From: CAYVQZ01 sp964453435
Lineage (GTDB): Bacteria > Abyssobacteria > SURF-5
Assembly (NCBI GenBank): GCA_964453435.1
Contig: CAYVQZ010000021.1
Location: 6,987 to 70,986, forward strand
Direction of reading: 5' to 3'
Length of the DNA stretch: 64,000 nucleotides
The position numbers and the translations under genes are program-made. Position 1 is the stretch's first letter. Every line of letters starts with the position of its first letter. Shown here in pieces: positions 52,806 through 61,516 of the stretch. The notes beneath the pieces were generated by a model. The model was not told the origin of the DNA. It made no database searches and saw only the letters and a program-made list of their open reading frames with translations.

Positions 52806-54803
52806 ATGCAATCTATGCCGTTTAATCCTCAAATAAGGAGCCTGCGGCGGTTGACAAGGCGTGCCCTGCTCTTTGGAATGCTGGCGGTGGGAACGTGGGC
52901 AATCCTTTCGTCTCTTTACCGGGAGCTTGTGGCGCAATCGTTGAGCCAGGGTTTTGTGCTCGAGAATGTCGAGCCGATATTCGAAATGGCGATTCTCCTC
53001 GGCGAAAAACTGAACTGTTGGGGGAACAGCCCCTTGTTTGCTTTTACCGTCTACCTTGTGGCTTCCGCTCTCCTGCTTTTTTGCCTCCACGTTTTCATTC
53101 GTCAAAAGACGGAGCCGGTTCTTTCGGGCACATGGGCGCCCGTTACCGCGCTTGCATTCATCGGTATGTGTCTCGTGGGAACAACCGACAGCTTCGCGCT
53201 CTATTGTCTGGGTCTGCTGCTCGTTCCCGCCCTCGGCGTGGCGGCTGAGAAAACGGCCGGAGACCATGCGACCGGAGGCCGCAAAAACAGGCTGCCCACA
53301 GCATTCATCATGGTCTGTATCGTCCTTCTCGCCCTGATAATAAGGCTCTACAAGCTCGATATCTTCCCCCGAATCTACACAATCGACGAGCAGCTTTTTG
53401 CGCATGACGCTTTGCAGCTTTTCAATCCGGAAGAAGATTTCCTCGGCGCTCCCTCGTGGGTTAAGGCGCATCTGGTTAAGCTGCTTCTCTTGCGGAGCGG
53501 CTTTTTTATGCTCGGGGTCGGCATGTTCCAGCAGCGCACGGTTTCCGTGGTGGAGGGCGTAGCCTGCGTTGTGCTTGTCTACTTTCTGTGCCGCAAGGTT
53601 TGGGGAACCACGGCGGGCATTTTTGCGTCGTTGATGGTGGCATTGGATTCGTGGCACATCGGGTACAGCAAATTCGGCAACCACTTCATTGAAGGCCCGA
53701 CCTATCTTGTCCTGATGTTCTTCCTGATAATACGGGCCGTTCGAATCGGGGGAATGTTGAATGCCGGCATCCTCGGATTGGCGATAGGCGGCGTCAGTTA
53801 TCTGTATCAATCCTGCTATGCGCTCGCCCCGTTCGCGCTGGCAGCGGTGGCGGCGGGCAGGGCATCCGTCAAGGAAATTCCTCGTTCGGCTCTTGTCAAG
53901 GAGGGAGCGGTCCTGGCGTTTGGGGCGCTTGTCGCCGTGATTCCCCATCTGACGTTCGGACGCGCGAATTTCATGGATTTGTTTTCGGCGCAGACGGCGC
54001 CGAAGAACTTTTTGTACGCGGCGAAGGACTACAATTTCCACCCGGCCTTCATGCTGCTCGTAAGCTTCTGGCGAGCGCTCGAGCAAATTATAAACTGGTC
54101 GCCACGGCCGGAACATCCCTCGAGCATGTTCTATCCGAGCGCTCCAGCCATTGGTTTGGCGTTGCTCGGACTCGGGATACTCATCGGCTCGCGGAGGCGT
54201 TTCGAAAATGTTCTCCTCCTCGCCTGGTTGCCGGTGGCTTTTCTTCCGGTTGCGTTCGGATACGGATTTGCCGACCGACGAATTTTCACGACCATCGTCC
54301 CTGTGCCCTCAATACTTGCGGCGTTGGCGCTCGCGCGATGGTGGGACAGGTCGGGGAAAGCCAAAGTAATCGAACGATTCTTTTCCCGGATGCTCTTGCT
54401 GGCGTTTGTCATTGGAATCGGCCTTGTCAGCGTTTTCATTGTGTACAAGGATTCCGACCCGCTCTCGGGAGGCGGACGTTATCCTCGCAAAGCGGCCGAA
54501 TTCGTGAATTCGCTTCCAACGAATTACACCGTATTGATCTCGGGCCGACTGAGAAACGTTCCGTTTCTGCTCTATATGGTCGGCTACGACCGCCTGCAAA
54601 GACTCGATGGTCAGGACTTGTATAGTTTCGTGGATTTCGAGACGTTAAGCGCGTTGAAGGAAAAGGTCGCGGCTTCATCCGATATCGCCGTCGTAGTGGA
54701 CGCCGGCCCGGAGGAGGCGGAACTCATGGGAGATATTAAGAGGCTGAATCCGGAGGCGCGGCTCATCGAGTCGAACGAATACCTGGCTTTATTGATAGAC
54801 TGA
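52806..54803 (+). CDS. GT39/PMT-like integral membrane glycosyltransferase
   Basis: 665 residues with about a dozen hydrophobic helices. The segment LDIFPRIYTIDEQLFAHD places an acidic pair in the first large loop, as in GT39/ArnT-type enzymes that use polyprenyl-phosphate sugars. DSWHIGYSKFGNHFIEGPTY is the second conserved-looking loop. The C-terminal 100 residues form a soluble domain (GGGRYPRKAAEFVNSLP...). It would move a sugar from a lipid carrier to a protein or glycan on the outer face of the inner membrane. No Shine-Dalgarno stands out; ATG 52815 is an alternative start. Confidence 0.7.
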   Translation: MQSMPFNPQIRSLRRLTRRALLFGMLAVGTWAILSSLYRELVAQSLSQGFVLENVEPIFEMAILLGEKLNCWGNSPLFAFTVYLVASALLLFCLHVFIRQKTEPVLSGTWAPVTALAFIGMCLVGTTDSFALYCLGLLLVPALGVAAEKTAGDHATGGRKNRLPTAFIMVCIVLLALIIRLYKLDIFPRIYTIDEQLFAHDALQLFNPEEDFLGAPSWVKAHLVKLLLLRSGFFMLGVGMFQQRTVSVVEGVACVVLVYFLCRKVWGTTAGIFASLMVALDSWHIGYSKFGNHFIEGPTYLVLMFFLIIRAVRIGGMLNAGILGLAIGGVSYLYQSCYALAPFALAAVAAGRASVKEIPRSALVKEGAVLAFGALVAVIPHLTFGRANFMDLFSAQTAPKNFLYAAKDYNFHPAFMLLVSFWRALEQIINWSPRPEHPSSMFYPSAPAIGLALLGLGILIGSRRRFENVLLLAWLPVAFLPVAFGYGFADRRIFTTIVPVPSILAALALARWWDRSGKAKVIERFFSRMLLLAFVIGIGLVSVFIVYKDSDPLSGGGRYPRKAAEFVNSLPTNYTVLISGRLRNVPFLLYMVGYDRLQRLDGQDLYSFVDFETLSALKEKVAASSDIAVVVDAGPEEAELMGDIKRLNPEARLIESNEYLALLID

Positions 54804-54989
54804 AGAAAGAACGCGCCGGCAGCGATGAGGCTGTCCGGAGAACCGAAGCTCCGTCCTGAGGGAAATGCCCTCGGCTCACTCCTCGCGGCCCCTCGGGCTG
54901 CTCTTCCCCGCAGGCGCCCCAAACACCTGGCTTTAAGCCGCGAATTCAATGACAGCGGTTTTCCTCGCAAATGTCGCGCATGTCGCGCA

Positions 54990-55019
54990 TTGATCTACCG
55001 GCTTTTCGGATGGTACAAT
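54990..55019 (+). promoter_or_regulatory. Sigma70-like promoter for the gene at 55087
   Basis: TTGATC (54990-54995) and TACAAT (55014-55019), 18-base spacer, 68 bases before the ATG. A direct repeat ATGTCGCGC-ATGTCGCGC (54971-54988) lies immediately upstream and could be an activator site or chance. Confidence 0.5.
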
Positions 55020-55086
55020 CCTGTCTCGCGGTTTTTCCGCGCCGGTTTGGGAGAATCCGCCGCTCGGGAAAAAGAAAGAGACCCTG

Positions 55087-56211
55087 ATGACATTCGAAGA
55101 AACCAAACGCTTACTCGAATCCCTCGGATTAAGAACCGTCCTGTTGCAAAGCGAGCATAGTGCGGCATGCCTGTTGGTTTGCCCCGACCTGTCGGCCCGC
55201 GTCATGGCGGTTTCCCTCGAAGGAACCCGGGGCAGGAACTTCGGTTTTGTGAGTCCCGAAGCCATCAAGAATCGCGGAAAGAACCCCCAATTCAATGCTT
55301 ACGGCGGAGCGCTGCGCTGGTGGGTCGGGCCGGAGGGCGGCCAGTTCGGCGTTGCGTTTCCTCCCGGCGCGCAAAAGTTCGACCTCGATACCTGGCACAT
55401 ATCCGAAGAATACAACGGGAAAGCGTTTGTCGTGACTTATCCACAAGGAGAAACAGGGACCTCGTCGCTTCTGGGCTCCGAATTTACTGTTCGGAACGCA
55501 TCCGGAACAGGTTTTCACATCGGTGTCACATGCCGCATCAGCATCATCGAGGCGCCTCTTTCCGCCAGGGGAAACCGTAAAGGGCGCAAACTAAAACATC
55601 TCGGCTACCTGACGGAGACAACGTTCGAGAACCTCTCCAACGAACCGATGAGAAAAGAAACGGGCCTGGTAAGCATCTGGATGCTCGGCATGTATACCGC
55701 CGGTCCCCGCACGTATGTGATTGCGCCGTTCCGGCGCGAGGGAAAAGGGAAAATTGTTACCGACACCTATTTCAGTCCGTCCGGGGTCTCTCGCGACAGG
55801 CTCGACGTGAATGAAAATAGGGGATACCTGACGTTTAAGGCCGACGCCGCCGAGCGCTCCAAGATGGGGTTTTCCCGCTCAAGAGCTTCCACCATGCTCG
55901 GCAGCATGGACCTGCCCGACCGGCTTCTTACCGTCTGGCGGTTCCCCGTGCGCCGGCGGGAGCCATATGTCAATTCCCTGTGGGAATATCAGCAATACCC
56001 ATATGCGGGCGACGTGAGCAACTCGTATAACGACGACGGGAACTTCGGAAACTTTTACGAACTCGAATGTTCCTCTCACGCCCTCGCGCTGCGCCCGCGA
56101 GAACGTTTTACCTTCCCGCTCGAGATACACCATTTCAGTGGTCCGATCGAAGAGCTTTCGCGCTTGGGTGACAGGCTGCTGAACCGCAAGGTCGATTGGA
56201 GCAAGCTCTGA
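55087..56211 (+). CDS. Hypothetical protein, possible sugar-binding beta-sandwich (DUF6786/mutarotase-like)
   Basis: 374 residues, not firmly recognised. No signal peptide or membrane segment is visible, so it is probably cytosolic. GGALRWWVGPEGGQFGVAF in the N-terminal third, with the rhythm of alternating beta strands, recalls DUF6786/DUF4380 proteins related to galactose mutarotase folds. The C-terminal ALRPRERFTFPLEIHHFSG fits that kind of fold too. It stands alone between a GT39-like gene and a convergent UroD-family gene, with its own promoter. Confidence 0.55.
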   Translation: MTFEETKRLLESLGLRTVLLQSEHSAACLLVCPDLSARVMAVSLEGTRGRNFGFVSPEAIKNRGKNPQFNAYGGALRWWVGPEGGQFGVAFPPGAQKFDLDTWHISEEYNGKAFVVTYPQGETGTSSLLGSEFTVRNASGTGFHIGVTCRISIIEAPLSARGNRKGRKLKHLGYLTETTFENLSNEPMRKETGLVSIWMLGMYTAGPRTYVIAPFRREGKGKIVTDTYFSPSGVSRDRLDVNENRGYLTFKADAAERSKMGFSRSRASTMLGSMDLPDRLLTVWRFPVRRREPYVNSLWEYQQYPYAGDVSNSYNDDGNFGNFYELECSSHALALRPRERFTFPLEIHHFSGPIEELSRLGDRLLNRKVDWSKL

Positions 56212-56499
56212 AAAGAGGTCGGGCGCCCCGGCCGATTGGTCGAAACGCTTGGACGGCGCTCGCCCGTTACAAGAAACAGAATCCGGAATTATCACAGCAG
56301 CAGTGAGGTCTGACAGCGTTGAAGTTTCGACATCAGTCCGCAACCGCGCTTTTTCCACCGCGTCTGCGCCGGGCCCGTCGCCGATTCGGAGATTCCGTTC
56401 CGCTGGTCCGTTTGTAAGAGGAGAGAAACTTCCGGGCTCAGAGGAAAGAACATTGCCGAAAAATTGCGACGCTCCGAATCGAACGGATGCCACCCGGAA

Positions 56500-57585
56500 T
56501 CAGTACGCGCCGTATTTCTTGATCGCGCGCACCATTGCAAGGTAATTCTCGGGCTTGCAGCCGGGGTGGATGGTGTTCGACGACGAGATGATGTATCCTC
56601 CGCCGGGCGCCGCGTCCTCGATTGCCTGCTTGACCGCCTGCTCCACCTCTTCTTCAGTCCCCGAGGGCAGCAATTCGCAGCAATCGATATTGCCACAAAG
56701 GCAGATTTTGTCGCCGCAATGGGCTTTCACCTTCTTGAGGTCCATGCCTCCCTGCGGCTGGAGCGGATGAATCCCGTCGAAACCGACCTCGACGAGCCGG
56801 TCGAGAATCGGCCAGATGTTGCCGTCGGTATGTTTCAGCGCTTTTCCGCCCTTTTCGTGAACCACGTCCACGAGCTCTTTCAGATACGGGCCGATGAATT
56901 CGTCGAATTGGGCGGGAGACATCATGGTGTTGGAATTGAAAGCGAGGTCGTCCTCGAACACGACCGCGTCGGCGCCCGCCTCAAGGGCCGCTGCCGCCTC
57001 CTCTTTATGATAATCTGTCGAGATGCGGGCGAGGTCGTGGGCGAGCTGGGGATTATCTATATAATCCATCAGGAAATGCTCCATTCCTCCCCTGAGCGCC
57101 CAGCAAAAGCGAAAGCAGTCGTGTGAGGAAAAGATAATCGCTTTCTTTCCTCCGAACCGCGTTACCGCCAGACCAAGCATCATGAGGTCGACGTCCGGTT
57201 CGAACTCGGGCCTTTTGTATTTCTTGACGTCCGCGCTCGATTTTATCGGGCCATCCATCGGGAAAGCCAAGCCAAATGGATTCTGCTTGTATGTGATGCC
57301 CCATTTGTCCTTGAAATAACCCTCGCCCAGAGGTTCCTCCCGGTGAAGCACGCGCGCGGTCATTCCGTCGACTTCCAGCTCCTCGATGAAGAGAGTCAGG
57401 GCTTCGAATATCAATAACAATTCCTCGGGTGTCATCTCCGAGGCCGGCTTCTCCGGCGGGAGCCTGTCCGTGAAATGACGCGCTATGCCGATAATGCTCG
57501 GCTCGTTGTACGCGAGCTCGAAATGGGGGACCATGTCGGGCTGCCCAAGACCAAGCGCGGTGAGGATTCTCTCTCTTCCTGTCAT
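56500..57585 (-). CDS. Uroporphyrinogen decarboxylase-fold protein, corrinoid methyltransferase-like
   Basis: 361 residues, URO-D family (pfam01208): N-terminal MTGRERILTALGLGQPDMVP, central AGADAVVFEDDLAFNSNTMMSP and DGIHPLQPQGGMDLKKVK. HemE-specific arginine motifs at the N-terminus are not evident, and the sequence looks more like the MtaA/CmuA branch of corrinoid-dependent methyltransferases. There the zinc motif is usually HxC; here it is HTD (ALKHTDGNIWP), while ICLCGNIDCCELL offers other cysteines. A true HemE is not needed beside the Ahb pathway. It is transcribed away from the operon at 58002 from overlapping promoters, suggesting a shared metabolic function. Confidence 0.8.
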   Translation of the reverse strand: MTGRERILTALGLGQPDMVPHFELAYNEPSIIGIARHFTDRLPPEKPASEMTPEELLLIFEALTLFIEELEVDGMTARVLHREEPLGEGYFKDKWGITYKQNPFGLAFPMDGPIKSSADVKKYKRPEFEPDVDLMMLGLAVTRFGGKKAIIFSSHDCFRFCWALRGGMEHFLMDYIDNPQLAHDLARISTDYHKEEAAAALEAGADAVVFEDDLAFNSNTMMSPAQFDEFIGPYLKELVDVVHEKGGKALKHTDGNIWPILDRLVEVGFDGIHPLQPQGGMDLKKVKAHCGDKICLCGNIDCCELLPSGTEEEVEQAVKQAIEDAAPGGGYIISSSNTIHPGCKPENYLAMVRAIKKYGAY

Positions 57586-57791
57586 GTTTCCTCCAATGTT
57601 GCGTGTCGCAGAGTCCGGAGCGCCAGAGCGTTTATTCCGCGGCTATACCTTTGGCCGAGAAGCCAGTGCGCGGGAAAAGCGAATCGGCGCGACAATTGCG
57701 AATAGCGCGTCTGCCAATCTGAAATATGCGGATATGCCGGCGCCTTCTATGAATGATAGTCACTCTTTGAATTACCCATGCGCGTAGCGCC

Positions 57792-57819
57792 ATTATATCA
57801 CCGGGAAACGGTTTGTCAA
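57792..57819 (-). promoter_or_regulatory. Full-consensus promoter for the UroD-family gene
   Basis: Minus-strand TTGACA (57819-57814) and TATAAT (57797-57792), both perfect, 16-base spacer, leaving a leader of about 200 bases. Its -35 overlaps the -35 of the plus-strand promoter at 57813-57841. Confidence 0.7.
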
Positions 57820-57841
57820 TTTCCCGACCTCCGTATATAAT
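57813..57841 (+). promoter_or_regulatory. Near-consensus promoter for the operon at 58002-63849
   Basis: TTGTCA (57813-57818) and TATAAT (57836-57841), 17-base spacer; five and six of six matches. A leader of about 150 bases precedes the dehydrogenase. The rest of the 57586-57983 gap shows no gene. Confidence 0.72.
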
Positions 57842-58001
57842 GTGCATGCTCGGCAGGCAGGATGCCGCCTGGCTCAGAGCACCGGAAACCTGTTATCTTA
57901 CTAAACTCCAACGTATCCGTAAAAGTGCGCTATAGTTCACGAACAACCCAGTCTCGGAAATACGGCGGATACCGCAACGTTCTGTGGGAGAATGCAGGAA
58001 T

Positions 58002-59078
58002 ATGAAAGCAATGAAGGCAATGGTCTATCGCGGAGTCGGCAAGATTGTGCTGGAAGACGTTCCGCGCCCGCGAATCACGCAACCGACAGATGCCATCGTG
58101 CGAGTTACATCCGCCGCCATATGCGGGTCGGACCTCCACATTCTTCGGGGCGATTACGGTATGCCGGAGGGCACGATCATCGGTCACGAGTTTCTTGGGG
58201 TCATTGACGAAGTCGGCGCTCATGTGACCGATTTCGCGCCGGGCGAACGAGTTCTCGTATATCCGGGTTTCCGCTGCGGCGTGTGCGAGGCCTGCCTGAA
58301 GGAGATGCCGATGGGATGCACGGTCGGCGGCATCTTCGGGAACCCAACGGCATACGGCAGCCTTGACGGGGGACAGGCCGAATACGTTCGCGTTCCGCTC
58401 GCACAAAAAAATATGCGAAAAATATCCGATGACATGACGGATGAAGAGGTAATGCTCGTGACCGATATCCTCCCGACCGGATACTTCGCGGCGGAGAATG
58501 CGGATATTCAACCGGGCGACACGGTGGCCGTTTTCGGTTGCGGTCCGGTGGGGCTCTGCGCACAGATATGCGCCCAATTGTTCGGCCCCTCGAAGGTTTT
58601 CGCGGTTGACCTCAAGGAATATCGATTGAAGATGGCTGAGGCCCTCGGGTCGATTCCCATCGACGCATCCAAGGTTGACGCGCCATCCCGCATACGGGAA
58701 CTGACCGACGGAATCGGGGTGCATGCAGCAATCGAGGCGGTGGGAACACCGGCAACCTTTTACGGGTGCATCCAATCGGCCCGGCCCACGAGCAACATTT
58801 CGATTGTCGGCATTTTTTCGGAACCCGTTGAACTGTTCATGCCGATACTATGTGTCACAAACAAGAGAATCACGATGGGTCTCCCGCACAAGTTGCCGGA
58901 ATATGTTCCGAAGCTGCTCGACCTGATTAAGGCGGGCAGGGTCGACACGCGCCCGCTGATAACGCACACGTTGCCCCTGAGCGAGGGTGAACGCGCGTAT
59001 GAGATATTCGACAAGCAACTGGATGGTGCGCTGAAGGTGGTGCTGAAACCGGGGACGCGAAAGGACCGGCACACATGA
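58002..59078 (+). CDS. Zinc-dependent medium-chain alcohol dehydrogenase
   Basis: 358 residues from ATG 58002; ATG 58011 has the better-spaced AGGA and is an alternative, and GTG 57984 is less likely. The catalytic zinc site is in AAICGSDLHILRG and GHEFLGVIDEVG, the structural cysteines in CGVCEACLKEMPMGC, and the Rossmann motif is VAVFGCGPVGLCA. Close in style to glutathione-independent formaldehyde or sorbitol-type MDR dehydrogenases. It overlaps the amidase gene by 4 bases (ATGA). Substrate unknown; it may oxidise an alcohol released in the pathway. Confidence 0.87.
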   Translation: MKAMKAMVYRGVGKIVLEDVPRPRITQPTDAIVRVTSAAICGSDLHILRGDYGMPEGTIIGHEFLGVIDEVGAHVTDFAPGERVLVYPGFRCGVCEACLKEMPMGCTVGGIFGNPTAYGSLDGGQAEYVRVPLAQKNMRKISDDMTDEEVMLVTDILPTGYFAAENADIQPGDTVAVFGCGPVGLCAQICAQLFGPSKVFAVDLKEYRLKMAEALGSIPIDASKVDAPSRIRELTDGIGVHAAIEAVGTPATFYGCIQSARPTSNISIVGIFSEPVELFMPILCVTNKRITMGLPHKLPEYVPKLLDLIKAGRVDTRPLITHTLPLSEGERAYEIFDKQLDGALKVVLKPGTRKDRHT

Positions 59079-61498
59079 GAAAATGCACGCTCTTAACGGG
59101 AATCGCAATATTTCTTGTCCTTTGTCCCAACCTGACATTGGCAACGGACACCGCCTCCCCCATCAGGAGGACGCTCGGCGGTCTGAAGGGGACGGTCGAA
59201 ATTGTCATCGATAAACATGGCGTTCCTCACATCTATTCCGAGAGCGAGGAAGACGCAATGTTTGCGCTCGGATATATGCACGCAAAAGACCGCCTGTGGC
59301 AGATGGATTTCAACCGACGTTCCGCCCGGGGAAGGCTATCGGAGGTTCTCGGACCTTCCGCGCTGGACCATGACCGGTTCGCGCGAACCATCGGGATTGA
59401 GCGGCTTGCCCGAAACTCCGAGGAACGGCTCAAGAGCCGGCCGAGGATATACGCCAACCTTCGTGCTTACGCATGGGGAGTCAACTCTTTCATAGCCGGG
59501 AAGATGCCGGGCGAGCTGCCACTGGAATTTCAGTTGTTCGCATATCAGCCGGAGCCGTGGACTGTTCTCGATTCGCTCGCGATCGGAAAGGGAATGGCCT
59601 GGGAGATGAGCGGGAGCCTGGATGATTTCTACCTGGGAGCGCTATTCGAGAAGCTCGGGAAAGACGCCGTCGACGAATTGTTTCCCATAGACCGGTACGG
59701 CGAGGTTCCGATTATTCCGAAAAAATCGGTGACGCCACAGAACGAGACGGATGTCCCGTCCCCGGGAATCTCGGAGGCCTGCCTCCAAATAATCAGGATG
59801 GCTTCGAACCGGTTTCGGATAGTCGGCGAAAGCGATGCGATTGGAAGTAACAACTGGGTCATCGATGGCGCCAAGTCGGCAAGCGGCATGCCGATGCTGG
59901 CGACCGACCCGCATCTGGGTCTTCAGTTACCGTGCGTGTGGCACATTGTCCATGTCAAGGCAGGGCTTCTGGATACAATCGGTATTTCCCTGCCCGGAGT
60001 TCCGTTCGTCATCATGGGTCACAACCGGCAGATCGCATGGGGAATGACAAACACTCAGGCTGACGTGACCGATATTTTTGTCGAGACGCTCAACGAGGAC
60101 CGAACGGAATATTATTATGAGGGAAAGTGGAGACCCCTCAAAGTTTTTCATGAGACAGTCAAGGTGCGGGGCCGGGAACCGGTGGAAGTGGTTGTCCCGG
60201 TGACGACTCATGGACCCGTGCTTTCAACCGCGTCAGCCGATTTTTCGATTCAATGGACGGGCGCCGAACCGGATGACGACGCGTATGCCTTTTTCCTGTT
60301 GAATTACGCGGTCGATTACGACGATTTTGCGGCGGCAATGCGAACACTGAACTGTCCTCCGGGGAATTTCGTTTATGCAGACACGAACGGGATGACCGCA
60401 ATGTGGGTCGCCGGGCTTTTCCCGATACGAAAATCGGGACTCGGCCGTTTCCCGGTCGACGGCTCAACGAGCGAGTTCGACTGGGCCGGTTTCATCCCAA
60501 AAATAAGCGCCCCGCGCACCGTGAATCCATCGCAGCATTACCTCGCGTCGGCCAACCAGCGTCCGGCGCCGGAAACATATCAATACTATCTTGGCTACCA
60601 GTGGGACCCGGGTTATCGGGCGCGCCGAATCAATCAATTGCTTTCGTCGGCGGACCTCGTCACCTTTGACGCAATGAAAGAGTTTCAGGCGGACACGTTC
60701 GATGGCGCAGCCGAATCGATGCTTCCCCATATGATTGAAGCTTGCAGGGGCGCGTTCGAGGAAAACGGAGTCTATTCCGCAGCTCTCACAACGCTCTCCG
60801 AGTGGGATTTTCTGACGGGAACCGACCGGGTCGCTCCCACAATATGGTGGAGATGGCTCGAGAAATTCCCAAATGCGGTGTGGACCGACGAATGGAAGGC
60901 GGCGGGAATTGACATGCCGGCGGACCATTGGGGGCACACCTCCCTCAACAAATGGCAACCGCCGCTCGAAGTGCTGGAAAGAATGGTGGTCGAGGAGCCA
61001 TCCTCGAAATGGTTCGACGATGTTTCCACCGACGAGAAAGAGACGCTGCGCCATATCGCCCGGAGGAGCCTGCGCGAGGCGGTTGACGAACTGGTCGAGC
61101 AGCTTGGCGACGACGTTTCCCTCTGGCAATGGGGGAGGGTCAACAGGCTGCGCATCGACCATCTCTCCAAAGACCCTCTGCTTGTTCGGGGCGGGCAACC
61201 GGTCAGTGGCAGCAGTCTGACACTGAACGCGAGAGGCGGCGGAGGCGAGGTCACGGGGGGGCCAAGCTTCCGAATGGTGGTTGATTTCAAAAATCTCGAA
61301 ACAACCGTCGGCGCGCTTCCCGGCGGCCAGAGCGGAGACCTTGCAAGCCCCCATTATGACAACCTGTTGGATAAATGGATTCGCGATGAATATGTTCCGC
61401 TCCTTTTCGCTCCCGACCCCGCCCGGTTTCCCGTCGAGCACGTTGAATCACGTCTCATCCTTTCGGCTCCGACGAACGACGACCTTCTCACGCCATAG
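59075..61498 (+). CDS. Exported penicillin acylase-family (S45) Ntn-hydrolase
   Basis: 807 residues. A signal peptide (residues 1-23, LLTGIAIFLVLCPNLTLA) precedes the alpha chain, with GTVEIVIDKHGVPHIYSESEEDA and GYMHAKDRLWQMDFNRR. The autocatalytic site is AIGSNNWVI with Ser258 as the new N-terminal nucleophile of the beta chain, followed by MLATDPHLGLQLP. Catalytic Asn and Arg regions are expected further on. Family members hydrolyse amides of aryl-acetic acids, bulky lipids or acyl-homoserine lactones in the periplasm. The next gene encodes a phenylacetate-CoA ligase-like enzyme, which suggests an aromatic acid product. Confidence 0.92.
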   Translation: MRKCTLLTGIAIFLVLCPNLTLATDTASPIRRTLGGLKGTVEIVIDKHGVPHIYSESEEDAMFALGYMHAKDRLWQMDFNRRSARGRLSEVLGPSALDHDRFARTIGIERLARNSEERLKSRPRIYANLRAYAWGVNSFIAGKMPGELPLEFQLFAYQPEPWTVLDSLAIGKGMAWEMSGSLDDFYLGALFEKLGKDAVDELFPIDRYGEVPIIPKKSVTPQNETDVPSPGISEACLQIIRMASNRFRIVGESDAIGSNNWVIDGAKSASGMPMLATDPHLGLQLPCVWHIVHVKAGLLDTIGISLPGVPFVIMGHNRQIAWGMTNTQADVTDIFVETLNEDRTEYYYEGKWRPLKVFHETVKVRGREPVEVVVPVTTHGPVLSTASADFSIQWTGAEPDDDAYAFFLLNYAVDYDDFAAAMRTLNCPPGNFVYADTNGMTAMWVAGLFPIRKSGLGRFPVDGSTSEFDWAGFIPKISAPRTVNPSQHYLASANQRPAPETYQYYLGYQWDPGYRARRINQLLSSADLVTFDAMKEFQADTFDGAAESMLPHMIEACRGAFEENGVYSAALTTLSEWDFLTGTDRVAPTIWWRWLEKFPNAVWTDEWKAAGIDMPADHWGHTSLNKWQPPLEVLERMVVEEPSSKWFDDVSTDEKETLRHIARRSLREAVDELVEQLGDDVSLWQWGRVNRLRIDHLSKDPLLVRGGQPVSGSSLTLNARGGGGEVTGGPSFRMVVDFKNLETTVGALPGGQSGDLASPHYDNLLDKWIRDEYVPLLFAPDPARFPVEHVESRLILSAPTNDDLLTP

Positions 61499-61516
61499 AC
61501 TCGGAGATAAGCGCCT

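Noticed and set aside
52701..54116. 471-codon minus-strand frame
   Set aside because: Antisense to the GT39-like membrane protein; highly charged, no family features.
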